Below, in pieces: positions 35,886-43,326 of a stretch of DNA of 64,000 nt. Location of the stretch: contig JAEWYQ010000001.1 in assembly GCA_023395555.1 (NCBI GenBank), positions 1 to 64,000 on the forward strand, read 5' to 3'. The notes beneath the pieces are model-generated. The model saw only the letters and a program-made list of their open reading frames with translations. It was not told where the DNA came from and did no database searches. This stretch comes from Bacillota bacterium. Its GTDB lineage: Bacteria > Bacillota > Clostridia > Lachnospirales > Lachnospiraceae. How positions within the stretch are numbered: the stretch's first letter is position 1; the number at the start of each line of letters is the position of its first letter. The position numbers and the translations under genes are program-made.

Positions 35886-36413
35886 ATGATAGAAGAAATA
35901 TGGAAAGACATACCTGGGTTTGAAGGAAAATATCAGGCAAGCACAATGGGACGTATTAAAAGTCTAGATCGGTTAGTTAGGGGTAAATGTCATTTCACAG
36001 GACATGATTTTTACAGAATGATTCACGGCAGAATCTTAAAGCCAGGACGATTCTGTAAAAGTGGTCATGTTTCTGTAGTATTAGGACGTGGTGGCATTGG
36101 GAAACCAGTACATCAATTAATTGCATTGACCTTCTTAGGTCCTTGTCCTAACGGTTGTGAAGTTCTCCACGAAAATGGTATTCCTACCGATAATCGTGTC
36201 TGCAATCTCCGATATGGTACACGTACAGAAAATATTCTTGATGTATATAAAGATGGGGGGCGATGGAGAAAATTATCGACTGACGATGTTGAAAATATTC
36301 GTTTTGGCTTATCCTGTGGAATTACAGGAGTTGAGCTTGCTAGTATGTATGGTGTTTCTTCATCAACAATATCTCGCATCAAATTAGGGAGGAGTTTTGG
36401 ATGGCTGAAATAA
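35886..36413 (+). CDS. NUMOD4-HNH homing-type endonuclease
   Basis: 175 residues from the ATG at 35,886. NUMOD4 at the start (EEIWKDIPGFEGKYQASTMGRIKSL) is followed by an HNH core (VHQLIALTFLGPCPNGCEVLHENGIPTDNRVCNLRYGTRTEN) and a C-terminal helix-turn-helix (LASMYGVSSSTISRIK). This is a homing-type nuclease lying between the SSB and DNA polymerase genes, and overlapping the latter by 13 bases. No intron or split gene is apparent around it. Confidence 0.9.
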   Translation: MIEEIWKDIPGFEGKYQASTMGRIKSLDRLVRGKCHFTGHDFYRMIHGRILKPGRFCKSGHVSVVLGRGGIGKPVHQLIALTFLGPCPNGCEVLHENGIPTDNRVCNLRYGTRTENILDVYKDGGRWRKLSTDDVENIRFGLSCGITGVELASMYGVSSSTISRIKLGRSFGWLK

Positions 36414-38392
36414 AATATATGAGTTGCGATATCGAAACATATTCTGATGTGGATCTAAAGAAATGCGGTATGTACAAATATGCAGAATCGCCCAACTTCG
36501 AAATCCTTCTCTTTGCGTACTCTATCAATGGTGGCGAGGTTGTCGTTATCGATCTAGCAAATGATGAGAAAGTTCCTACAGAGGTAATCATTGCTCTATC
36601 AGACAAAGAAGTTATAAAGTGGGCATATAATGCTGCTTTTGAACGTATCTGTTTGTCTGAATGGCTTAGAAGAAATTATCCTGAATATTTCAATAGCTAC
36701 AGTACCAGTGATGACACGGTCGATAATTACCTAGATCCATCCTCGTGGAGATGCTCGATGGTATGGTCGGCATATCTTGGATTACCATTATCTCTTGAAG
36801 GTGTAGGAGCAGTTCTTGGATTGGAAGAACAGAAAATGAAAGAAGGAAAAGACCTCATCCGCTATTTTTGTGTTCCATGTAAGCCTACAAAATCAAACGG
36901 TGGCCGGACTAGAAATCTTCCTATACACGATGCAACTAAATGGAAATCTTTTATTTCCTATAACCGTAGGGATGTTGAAGTTGAAATGGCCATTCAGAAG
37001 AAGCTAGCCAATTTTCCTGTACCAGAATTTATTTGGCAAGAATATATCTTAGATCAAGTCATCAATGACCGTGGTATAGCTATTGATATGGATATCGTAG
37101 AACAGGCAATTAAGATGGATGAGCATTCCAAGGAAGAACTCTCGGATGAAATGAAGAAACTCACAAATCTAGATAATCCAAATTCAGTAGTACAGATGAA
37201 ACAATGGTTATCTGACAACGGACTTGTAACTTACACGCTTGGTAAAAAGGCTGTAGTAGAAATGTTAAAGGATGCTCCAGAAGAACTAGCCGAAGTTCTT
37301 ACTCTCCGACAGCAGCTTGCCAAATCCAGTATAAAAAAATACCAAGCTATGCAGAACACTGTATGCACTGATAACCGAGCAAGAGGAATGTTTCAGTTCT
37401 ATGGTGCCAATCGTAGTGGTCGGTGGGCTGGTCGAATCATTCAACTGCAGAACTTGCCACAGAACCATATACCTGATTTGGAACAAGCTCGTGGTCTTGT
37501 AAAATGTGGTAATTATGAAGCTTTAGAATTGCTATATAACTCAGTTCCAGAAGTACTGTCAGAACTTATTCGCACTGCTTTTGTTCCAAGAGAAGGATAT
37601 AAGTTTATTGTAGTCGATTTTAGTGCGATAGAAGCTAGGGTACTCTCACATCTAGCAAAGGAGACATGGAGAAATAAAGTATTTGCAAATAATGAAGATA
37701 TCTATTGTGCAAGTGCTTCTGCTATGTTTGGTGTTCCAGTCGAAAAGCACGGTCAGAACAGTCATCTTCGCCAAAAAGGAAAAATAGCTGAGCTAGCATT
37801 AGGTTACGGTGGTTCGTGTGGTGCTCTTAAATCAATGGGTGCCTTAGATATGGGCATTTCAGAAGAAGAACTACAACCTTTGGTTGATGCATGGAGAACA
37901 TCGAATCCAAATATTGTTCAACTTTGGTGGGATATTGATACTATTGTTAAAAATACTATTACTCAAAAAACCGGCACAGAAACTCACGGTATTAGCTTTA
38001 TATATCAAAGCGGTATGCTCTTCATCCAACTACCATCTGGTAGAAAGCTTACTTATGTTAAACCTAAGATTGGTATAAACAAATTTGGCGGGGAGGCCGT
38101 AACCTACGAAGGCATTGGATCAACAAAGAAATGGGAACGGCTTGAATCATACGGTGCTAAATTTGTGGAGAATATCGTTCAAGCCATTTCAAGAGATATC
38201 CTTAGCTATGCCATGCAAACACTAAGCAATAAACTAATATGTGGTCATGTTCATGATGAATTAATCATCGAATGCCCTATGGATGAATCCCTGGATAGCA
38301 TCTGTGATCAGATGGGAAGAACACCTCCCTGGATAGATGGTCTACTATTAAGAGCCGATGGCTATGAGACAATGTTTTATAAAAAAGATTAA
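36401..38392 (+). CDS. DNA polymerase, family A
   Basis: 663 residues. The 3'-5' exonuclease part shows SCDIETYSDVDL (D-x-E), YNAAFERICLSEW and YNRRDVEVEMAI; the polymerase part shows motif A VVDFSAIEARVLSHLAKE, motif B RQKGKIAELALGYGG and motif C HDELIIECP. It copies phage DNA together with the primase-helicase. The ATG at 36,401 overlaps the homing-nuclease gene. The stop at 38,392 is followed by a strong hairpin. Confidence 0.95.
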   Translation: MAEIKYMSCDIETYSDVDLKKCGMYKYAESPNFEILLFAYSINGGEVVVIDLANDEKVPTEVIIALSDKEVIKWAYNAAFERICLSEWLRRNYPEYFNSYSTSDDTVDNYLDPSSWRCSMVWSAYLGLPLSLEGVGAVLGLEEQKMKEGKDLIRYFCVPCKPTKSNGGRTRNLPIHDATKWKSFISYNRRDVEVEMAIQKKLANFPVPEFIWQEYILDQVINDRGIAIDMDIVEQAIKMDEHSKEELSDEMKKLTNLDNPNSVVQMKQWLSDNGLVTYTLGKKAVVEMLKDAPEELAEVLTLRQQLAKSSIKKYQAMQNTVCTDNRARGMFQFYGANRSGRWAGRIIQLQNLPQNHIPDLEQARGLVKCGNYEALELLYNSVPEVLSELIRTAFVPREGYKFIVVDFSAIEARVLSHLAKETWRNKVFANNEDIYCASASAMFGVPVEKHGQNSHLRQKGKIAELALGYGGSCGALKSMGALDMGISEEELQPLVDAWRTSNPNIVQLWWDIDTIVKNTITQKTGTETHGISFIYQSGMLFIQLPSGRKLTYVKPKIGINKFGGEAVTYEGIGSTKKWERLESYGAKFVENIVQAISRDILSYAMQTLSNKLICGHVHDELIIECPMDESLDSICDQMGRTPPWIDGLLLRADGYETMFYKKD

Positions 38393-38398
38393 GCAAAA

Positions 38399-38436
38399 AT
38401 GGTAGCAGCACAGATTCTACATAGTGCTGCTACCAT
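38399..38436. terminator. Bidirectional terminator between converging operons
   Basis: A perfect 13-bp stem (ATGGTAGCAGCAC / GTGCTGCTACCAT) with a 12-base loop lies between the plus-strand polymerase gene and the minus-strand regulator gene. On the minus strand it is followed by TTTTGC, on the plus strand by CTATTTATT, so it probably ends both transcripts. Confidence 0.85.
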
Positions 38437-38443
38437 CTATTTA

Positions 38444-39088
38444 TTAAATCATGTCATCCAGTAAATCCATTACTAATGCTTTTATCTTTGCTACCTTATC
38501 TGTTACTGTACTCTTTCCTATTCCAATCACATCTGCAATTTCTTTATGGCTGAATCCATCCGATAATAGTTGAAGTATCTTACCGTAGTTAGGGTCGATT
38601 TCTTGTACACGACTAATCAACTCATTCAGCATACCCAAATAGATATCTGCTGCACCATATGTAACTGGTGCTACTGGTTCGAAATCCGAGTCTTCTCCAT
38701 CTTCATTGTCTGCCGCCAGGCAACTGAATGTTAATGTGCCAAAATTTTTCTTATCCAAAGAAGTGGCATATGGACACTGACTGCATTTGTTGTTTTCTGG
38801 ACAGCGAATTAGCTTACCACTCCCATTACTTATCTCGCAGCGTTTATCACGATCTTCTGCTTTAAACTCAGCTGAATAGGAGCTCATTACAGCATCGTAC
38901 TGTTCCTTCGTACCTGGAATTAGAACCACGTCTACTATCCTGTTACCTACTCGCCATTTTCTGATTTGAGATTTACTTACACCTGCAATCATCCCGTGTT
39001 CTTCAATTGAATCCTTGTCAATAATCATAGGGATTAATACTTGCTCCTCTGCCTCGTTTACTCTGATTTTCTTTGTTGCGTTTTTCAT
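38444..39088 (-). CDS. Phage regulator with Cys cluster and sigma-like HTH
   Basis: About 214 residues from the ATG at 39,088. The middle holds a C-x11-C-x5-C-x2-C set (CEISNGSGKLIRC, CPENNKCSQC) fit to bind zinc. The C-terminus has a sigma region 4/LuxR-type helix-turn-helix (ILQLLSDGFSHKEIADVIGIGKSTVTDKVAKIK). It is convergent with the polymerase and downstream of the lysogeny genes. Similar proteins in prophages are named sigma-factor-like; what it controls is unknown. Confidence 0.72.
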   Translation of the reverse strand: MKNATKKIRVNEAEEQVLIPMIIDKDSIEEHGMIAGVSKSQIRKWRVGNRIVDVVLIPGTKEQYDAVMSSYSAEFKAEDRDKRCEISNGSGKLIRCPENNKCSQCPYATSLDKKNFGTLTFSCLAADNEDGEDSDFEPVAPVTYGAADIYLGMLNELISRVQEIDPNYGKILQLLSDGFSHKEIADVIGIGKSTVTDKVAKIKALVMDLLDDMI

Positions 39089-39137
39089 AGATTGTCTCTC
39101 TTTCCGACCAGAAGAGACTGATATAAGGCAGATACCA

Positions 39138-39287
39138 TTAACCCATGAATAGAAGCATCCCAAGACCATGCAATAGAAAAAGAGCGCTGGAAATTAAGGG
39201 TACTTCCATCTGCTTTTCCATAACTGTCATAATGACAGCTACTCCAAAAGCAATATGGTCATATCCACCTTCCCAGCGCTCTGTCAG
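39138..39287 (-). CDS. Possible small membrane protein (unusual start)
   Basis: An open frame without ATG at its start (first usable codon is CTG at 39,287; inner ATGs start later) reads LTERWEGGYDHIAFGVAVIM then a hydrophobic C-terminal helix LISSALFLLHGLGMLLFMG. It overlaps an extended inverted repeat, so the coding character may be chance. Low confidence. Confidence 0.3.
   Translation of the reverse strand: MTERWEGGYDHIAFGVAVIMTVMEKQMEVPLISSALFLLHGLGMLLFMG
39181..39282 (-). other. Extended imperfect hairpin with U-tract (attenuator, sRNA or MITE-like)
   Basis: AGAGCGCTGG at one end and CCAGCGCTCT at the other are concentric with an inner CTGTCAT/ATGACAG dyad at 39,224-39,238 and with a further TGCTTTT pairing between. 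The minus strand continues with TTTTTCTATT. It lies in the leader of the regulator gene. Confidence 0.5.
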
Positions 39288-39341
39288 GTCTATATGAATT
39301 TTTTATGCTCTAATTCTAACGTGAAACAGCTAAAATTGCTC

Positions 39342-39356
39342 GGACATGGGATGTCC
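39342..39356. promoter_or_regulatory. Operator-like dyad, copy 1
   Basis: A perfect dyad GGACAT-GGG-ATGTCC. A second, near-identical copy is at 39,462-39,476. The spacing, identity and position beside the lysogeny genes suggest a regulator site; the protein is unknown. Confidence 0.55.
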
Positions 39357-39377
39357 TATTTCTGCTATTACAACACT

Positions 39378-39422
39378 AAAAAAAGAGCCATGAAAATAAG
39401 CTTTTTGCTTATTTCATGACTC
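39378..39422 (-). terminator. Terminator of the immunity operon
   Basis: On the minus strand a ~16-bp stem (GAGTCATGAAATAAGC / GCTTATTTTCATGGCTC, slightly imperfect) with an AAAAA loop is followed by seven T. It stands about 70 bases after the metallopeptidase gene and so ends the XRE-metallopeptidase transcript. Confidence 0.87.
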
Positions 39423-39461
39423 CTTAAATATATATTTCTATGAATTTTTATAAACATAGCC

Positions 39462-39476
39462 AGACATGGCATGTCC
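39462..39476. promoter_or_regulatory. Operator-like dyad, copy 2
   Basis: AGACAT-GGC-ATGTCC, the same dyad as at 39,342 with one arm base changed. It lies just past the end of the metallopeptidase gene, on the other side of the terminator. Confidence 0.5.
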
Positions 39477-39494
39477 GGATACTATAATAATTTT

Positions 39495-41381
39495 TTATGC
39501 AGTCCTATTCTGACGTCCAAGTTGCTTTAAATTTTGTGCTACAAGCATTTCATTACACTCATATATAGATTTTGTGTAACATGAATTTAGTAAGAACTGA
39601 TACATGATGTGTTGCTCCGTCATCATAAAAGACTTACCAGATGCCTTTAGCAAATATCCACTTAGTACAGGTGGTAGCTGCATACCTATTGCCAATTGTA
39701 CCACTGTTTCTAATGAAACATTATCCGGTTCTTCGTTTCTTAATCTTTGAATAGTTTTCTCACTAATGAATGCCGCTTCTGCTAACTTTTCTTCGGTCAT
39801 CTCAGACCAATTGATTAAGGCATTTAGTGTTCCAGAAAACGTCGCTGGAAGCTTACTAACCACACTCAGTAACTCTGCATTATATTGCTTTATCATATCT
39901 GTATGGTTTGGATTATCCCTGTTATCAGACGAGTAATGAGCTTCAAAAACGATATTTGAAGCAGCATCTCTAAATAGAACGCATTCTGTAAAGAACTCCT
40001 CTCCATATTTGTTGAGGGATTTAACCCTCAGATCAAAGACTAGGCAGCATTCATCCATATGGAATCTGGCATAGTCTGTTAATACAGTTTCACCTTTTTC
40101 ATTTACCTTAATGTACTTAGGATGATTAAAGCAAAAATGCGAATCAACAAATAAATAGTTTCCGCTATCCAGTTTCTTCTTTAACTCAGGCTTAAAGGCG
40201 CTTTCAACTAAAGCATCCTTTATACTAATGGAAAACGTCTGGTCTTTACGAATAAAACCGTTCTTAAAACAGTGAGGTCTGACATAATGATCATCAACAT
40301 AGGTGAACACACCAATTGCCTCATCATAACCTACATCAACCATTCTAATCTTAGCCGCACATCGTGACACACCATAAAACAGTGCTACCTCATCAATGAC
40401 CCATTCCATGATATCCACCAAACTGAAGTTTCCAAACTCATCCCTACATTTACGAATGAGTTCATGAACTTTCATTTTGAATGGCACAAGTGGCATTTGT
40501 ATTCTTGGAGCGAGCGCATTTGCCTGCCATTCCATCCAGCCGGTTGCATCTCTTTCATTGTCTTTTATTCCACCAACAACCTGGCATTTAATCTGTGTAG
40601 CATTGCTATTATATAACCGCTCCAGTTCAAATGCTTTTCTATGTAAATCCCAATGAACACACTCATGCACTATGGTATTATTAACTGATCCAAGATTGCG
40701 GAGGAAGTATGCTTTGGGATCTACTAAAATAGTACATGCATCCACTTGGGCTTGTACCATTTTATCGTTGTCCTTATCATAAAGTTCTGTGTTACAACCA
40801 TGGAAGTATATTTGTCCAAAAACAGAAAAGTCTTTCGTTATTTCTCTGACTTTCACTGTGAGACCCATTTTTTCTGCCAGCACATGTGGTTCAACTGCTA
40901 ATGGTGTTTTTAATGCCTCGGGGTAATGTCTGCGTAGGAAATCAGTGGCAACGTTTTCTAGATCATCCTTAGTAATAATCGGAACAAGAGAGTCGGACAT
41001 AGGTTTTGATTGCTTATTCTTACCGGTATATTCTTTTATACTAGAGATTCTGAAATCATCCAAATTACAATCTAAATCTCCAGAACATTTCAGAATAAAC
41101 CACTGAGTACAGTTTTCAGTTTCATCATAATGATAATCCGACTCGCGAACTTCTAACTCAGCTTCTACAGCGACATCGAATTCTATTTTCATATCGGGCA
41201 GATCACTAATAGATACAGATTTAACTTTTAAATCTGATAATTCTATGCCACCAATATTACGGATTCTGTAAAGCCGTAAGTCTAAGTTATTATATTCTTC
41301 GACGTAGCTTTGAATGGCATTGAACAACTCATTCTCGAATCTATCTGCTACATAATCTGTAAATGAACGATTATTCCCCAC
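39495..41381 (-). CDS. IrrE/ImmA-like metallopeptidase with C-terminal XRE-type HTH
   Basis: 628 residues, larger than usual for ImmA. A zinc metallopeptidase core sits near the middle (HECVH at 239-243 in IVHECVHWDLHRKAF) with WMEWQANALAPRI as the partner Glu region, and a C-terminal helix-turn-helix (LAEAAFISEKTIQRLRN, about 530-585). The N-terminal 125 residues are mixed beta and unrecognised. ImmA-like proteins cut prophage repressors after DNA damage, which leads to induction. It follows the XRE repressor by 30 bases, so the two would form the immunity pair. Confidence 0.82.
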   Translation of the reverse strand: MGNNRSFTDYVADRFENELFNAIQSYVEEYNNLDLRLYRIRNIGGIELSDLKVKSVSISDLPDMKIEFDVAVEAELEVRESDYHYDETENCTQWFILKCSGDLDCNLDDFRISSIKEYTGKNKQSKPMSDSLVPIITKDDLENVATDFLRRHYPEALKTPLAVEPHVLAEKMGLTVKVREITKDFSVFGQIYFHGCNTELYDKDNDKMVQAQVDACTILVDPKAYFLRNLGSVNNTIVHECVHWDLHRKAFELERLYNSNATQIKCQVVGGIKDNERDATGWMEWQANALAPRIQMPLVPFKMKVHELIRKCRDEFGNFSLVDIMEWVIDEVALFYGVSRCAAKIRMVDVGYDEAIGVFTYVDDHYVRPHCFKNGFIRKDQTFSISIKDALVESAFKPELKKKLDSGNYLFVDSHFCFNHPKYIKVNEKGETVLTDYARFHMDECCLVFDLRVKSLNKYGEEFFTECVLFRDAASNIVFEAHYSSDNRDNPNHTDMIKQYNAELLSVVSKLPATFSGTLNALINWSEMTEEKLAEAAFISEKTIQRLRNEEPDNVSLETVVQLAIGMQLPPVLSGYLLKASGKSFMMTEQHIMYQFLLNSCYTKSIYECNEMLVAQNLKQLGRQNRTA

Positions 41382-41411
41382 GATAGCATTACCCTCCCTA
41401 ATTCATAGTCT

Positions 41412-41795
41412 TTACATACTACAAATTTCATCAATAAAATTCTGCCACTGTTCGTCTGAAATATTAAGATCACGAGCCTTTCGTAATGCTACACGAGCAA
41501 TATCTGTTTTTCCTATATACTCTATTAAATCTGAGTGAATGTTGTTTCTGCTTTTACCCGCAAGATCATAAAAGTAATATGACTCCTCATCTGTAATATG
41601 CAATACTTGAATCATTTTATCTAAATAATTCTCTGGTGCATAGCGGTTTCCTTTTTCTATATCACTAAGATATGCTGGAGTCATATCAAGTTCCAAAGAA
41701 AGTCCACGAATGGATTTTCCGAGTTCTTCTCTACGTTCCTTAATATACTCTCCAAACGATCCATGACATTTGTTTGGATTCAAACTACTCTTCAT
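41412..41795 (-). CDS. XRE-family repressor
   Basis: 127 residues. The helix-turn-helix is FGEYIKERREELGKSIRGLSLELDMTPAYLSDIEKGNRYAP (about 14-54), with a C-terminal helical part with no domain I recognise. It is the likely lysogeny repressor. Its promoter (TTGACA - 17 - TAATAT) is overlapped at the -10 box by a 13-bp arm palindrome, pointing to autoregulation. Confidence 0.87.
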   Translation of the reverse strand: MKSSLNPNKCHGSFGEYIKERREELGKSIRGLSLELDMTPAYLSDIEKGNRYAPENYLDKMIQVLHITDEESYYFYDLAGKSRNNIHSDLIEYIGKTDIARVALRKARDLNISDEQWQNFIDEICSM

Positions 41796-41816
41796 GTATT
41801 CAGACCGTCCTTTTAC

Positions 41817-41870
41817 ATAATATGTAAGCTTATATGCTTACATATTATCATTTAGTGATATACCTGTCAA
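41817..41870 (-). promoter_or_regulatory. Promoter and operator of the repressor gene
   Basis: On the minus strand TTGACA (41,865-41,870), 17 bases, TAATAT (41,842-41,847). A perfect inverted repeat, ATAATATGTAAGC / GCTTACATATTAT with a 6-base centre (41,817-41,848), covers the -10 box and the start region. This is the best single promoter in the prophage and a clear candidate for binding by the XRE repressor. Confidence 0.82.
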
Positions 41871-41933
41871 CATTTTACATGTTAATATGTCCTATTTATT
41901 TTATTACCAAACTACAATACTATATTAATAAGA

Positions 41934-41966
41934 ATTAAAGCCAGTAGGAAACCCACTGGCTTTAAT
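41934..41966. terminator. Hairpin after the McrC-like gene
   Basis: A 12-bp stem (ATTAAAGCCAGT / ACTGGCTTTAAT) with a short loop and flanking A/T runs ends the restriction operon (42,088). A second weaker hairpin (TGGAAAGAC / GTCTTTCCA, 41,973-41,998) follows on the same side. No gene is visible in 41,871-42,087. Confidence 0.75.
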
Positions 41967-42087
41967 TTTAGCTGGAAAGACACAAAAGAGTCTTTCCACT
42001 TATATGGTACTTTTATCTTCCACCTAAATGTCTTTGGTATTTATTAATTAATTCTAAGATCTTAAGTTTCCTCTGCTAATACAGTGC

Positions 42088-43326
42088 CTATAAAAATAGA
42101 TCCGGAAACTCTACTAGGAACTGCTTCCAATTAAGACATTTCATCAAATCAATTGTTCTTATCTTCAATGGTCTTTGTTTTCCATTTGTATCAATAAAAT
42201 GGTAGTCATCTATCATTTTGTCATTTTTTACGAATGGGTATAACAAAATAATTTCTTTAATATAATCGATACTTGTTGAATATGCATTCATCTGATACAA
42301 ATCAGATTCTTTTGCAAACTTTTGTGGTATTTTCCATTTAGTATCAACAATTACAAATTCACCAGTCGTTTGCTTAATGGCAATATCCGGGCGTAATGCA
42401 ATATGTTTCTTCGAATCAACATCCCTTTGTAATAAATAGTTACCCCTCATTTGATATGAAACCTTATTCCCGTAAACAATATGTGCAACTTTATATATAA
42501 ATAATTCGTATAAATCATTCATGTTAAAAAGCATCATACTTATTGGTACATTGCCGGCACTAAGTGTACTAAATATATTATTAAGAAAAAGTTTTCCATA
42601 TGTATACGATTCTTCTGCACTTTGATTGGTAGAATTAAAAATAATATCTTTTGCCAAAGCTTTCTCTTTACTTATGTCTAAAAAGTCCTCATACATTGGA
42701 ATTAAATATTTAATGCGTCTTTTATTTTGTGAATCAGTACTAACTTTATACATTTGATTCAAACACAGTTTAAAGAATTGATTTATACTATTATCCGCAG
42801 TAAATTTAGAATACTTACACCAAAACTTTGTTGGTTCTAGTACATTTTTGGAAAGCTGCTTATTAAAAAGTATTCTCCCCTTAACTCGATTCAGGTTATT
42901 ATCTTCTTTCCGATAAGAATGTCTTAAACCTTCTTTTGTATATTTTTCAAGAGATGTAAGAAAAGTTTCTATCAGCATTTCAATTAAAGAATTTTTACTT
43001 ACTTGTGTCATACCAGGCATCTCTCTTACTGAAGGTTTCTGATGCGAGATTAATAACATTCGAGTAAGTACACTCCTTAGTTCATCCATAGAAACATATC
43101 CATAAAGCTTTGGAAGTATCTCAATATTTAGATCTTTCAAAGTAATGGTTCCAACCCAATGCTGTGCAGTAAGTTTTTTATATCCCCACTTAAACACAGG
43201 TTCTTCATTCATGATAACACTTTGAAGTGCAAGAGCATCATCCTTTGTGATTGTATTATTCTTAACATCTCTCTTTTCTCTAATATGCAATTGGTCATAT
43301 TCTTTTAAAATTATAGTTTCCATCAT
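42088..43326 (-). CDS. McrC-like restriction nuclease subunit
   Basis: 412 residues of the McrBC 5-methylcytosine restriction family's McrC component: an N-terminal beta region (GTITLKDLNIEILPKLYGY), helices, then a PD-(D/E)XK core with RPDIAI (D314) and VIVDTKWK (D328, K330). McrC is the nuclease that acts with the AAA+ ring of McrB. It overlaps the McrB-like gene by four bases (ATGA-type coupling). In this operon it should be the cutting subunit of a methyltransferase-linked system. Confidence 0.9.
   Translation of the reverse strand: MMETIILKEYDQLHIREKRDVKNNTITKDDALALQSVIMNEEPVFKWGYKKLTAQHWVGTITLKDLNIEILPKLYGYVSMDELRSVLTRMLLISHQKPSVREMPGMTQVSKNSLIEMLIETFLTSLEKYTKEGLRHSYRKEDNNLNRVKGRILFNKQLSKNVLEPTKFWCKYSKFTADNSINQFFKLCLNQMYKVSTDSQNKRRIKYLIPMYEDFLDISKEKALAKDIIFNSTNQSAEESYTYGKLFLNNIFSTLSAGNVPISMMLFNMNDLYELFIYKVAHIVYGNKVSYQMRGNYLLQRDVDSKKHIALRPDIAIKQTTGEFVIVDTKWKIPQKFAKESDLYQMNAYSTSIDYIKEIILLYPFVKNDKMIDDYHFIDTNGKQRPLKIRTIDLMKCLNWKQFLVEFPDLFL

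Noticed and set aside
39181..39282. Insertion-sequence ends from the AGAGCGCTGG / CCAGCGCTCT arms.
   Set aside because: Only 102 bp apart with no transposase and no target duplication; treated as a hairpin.
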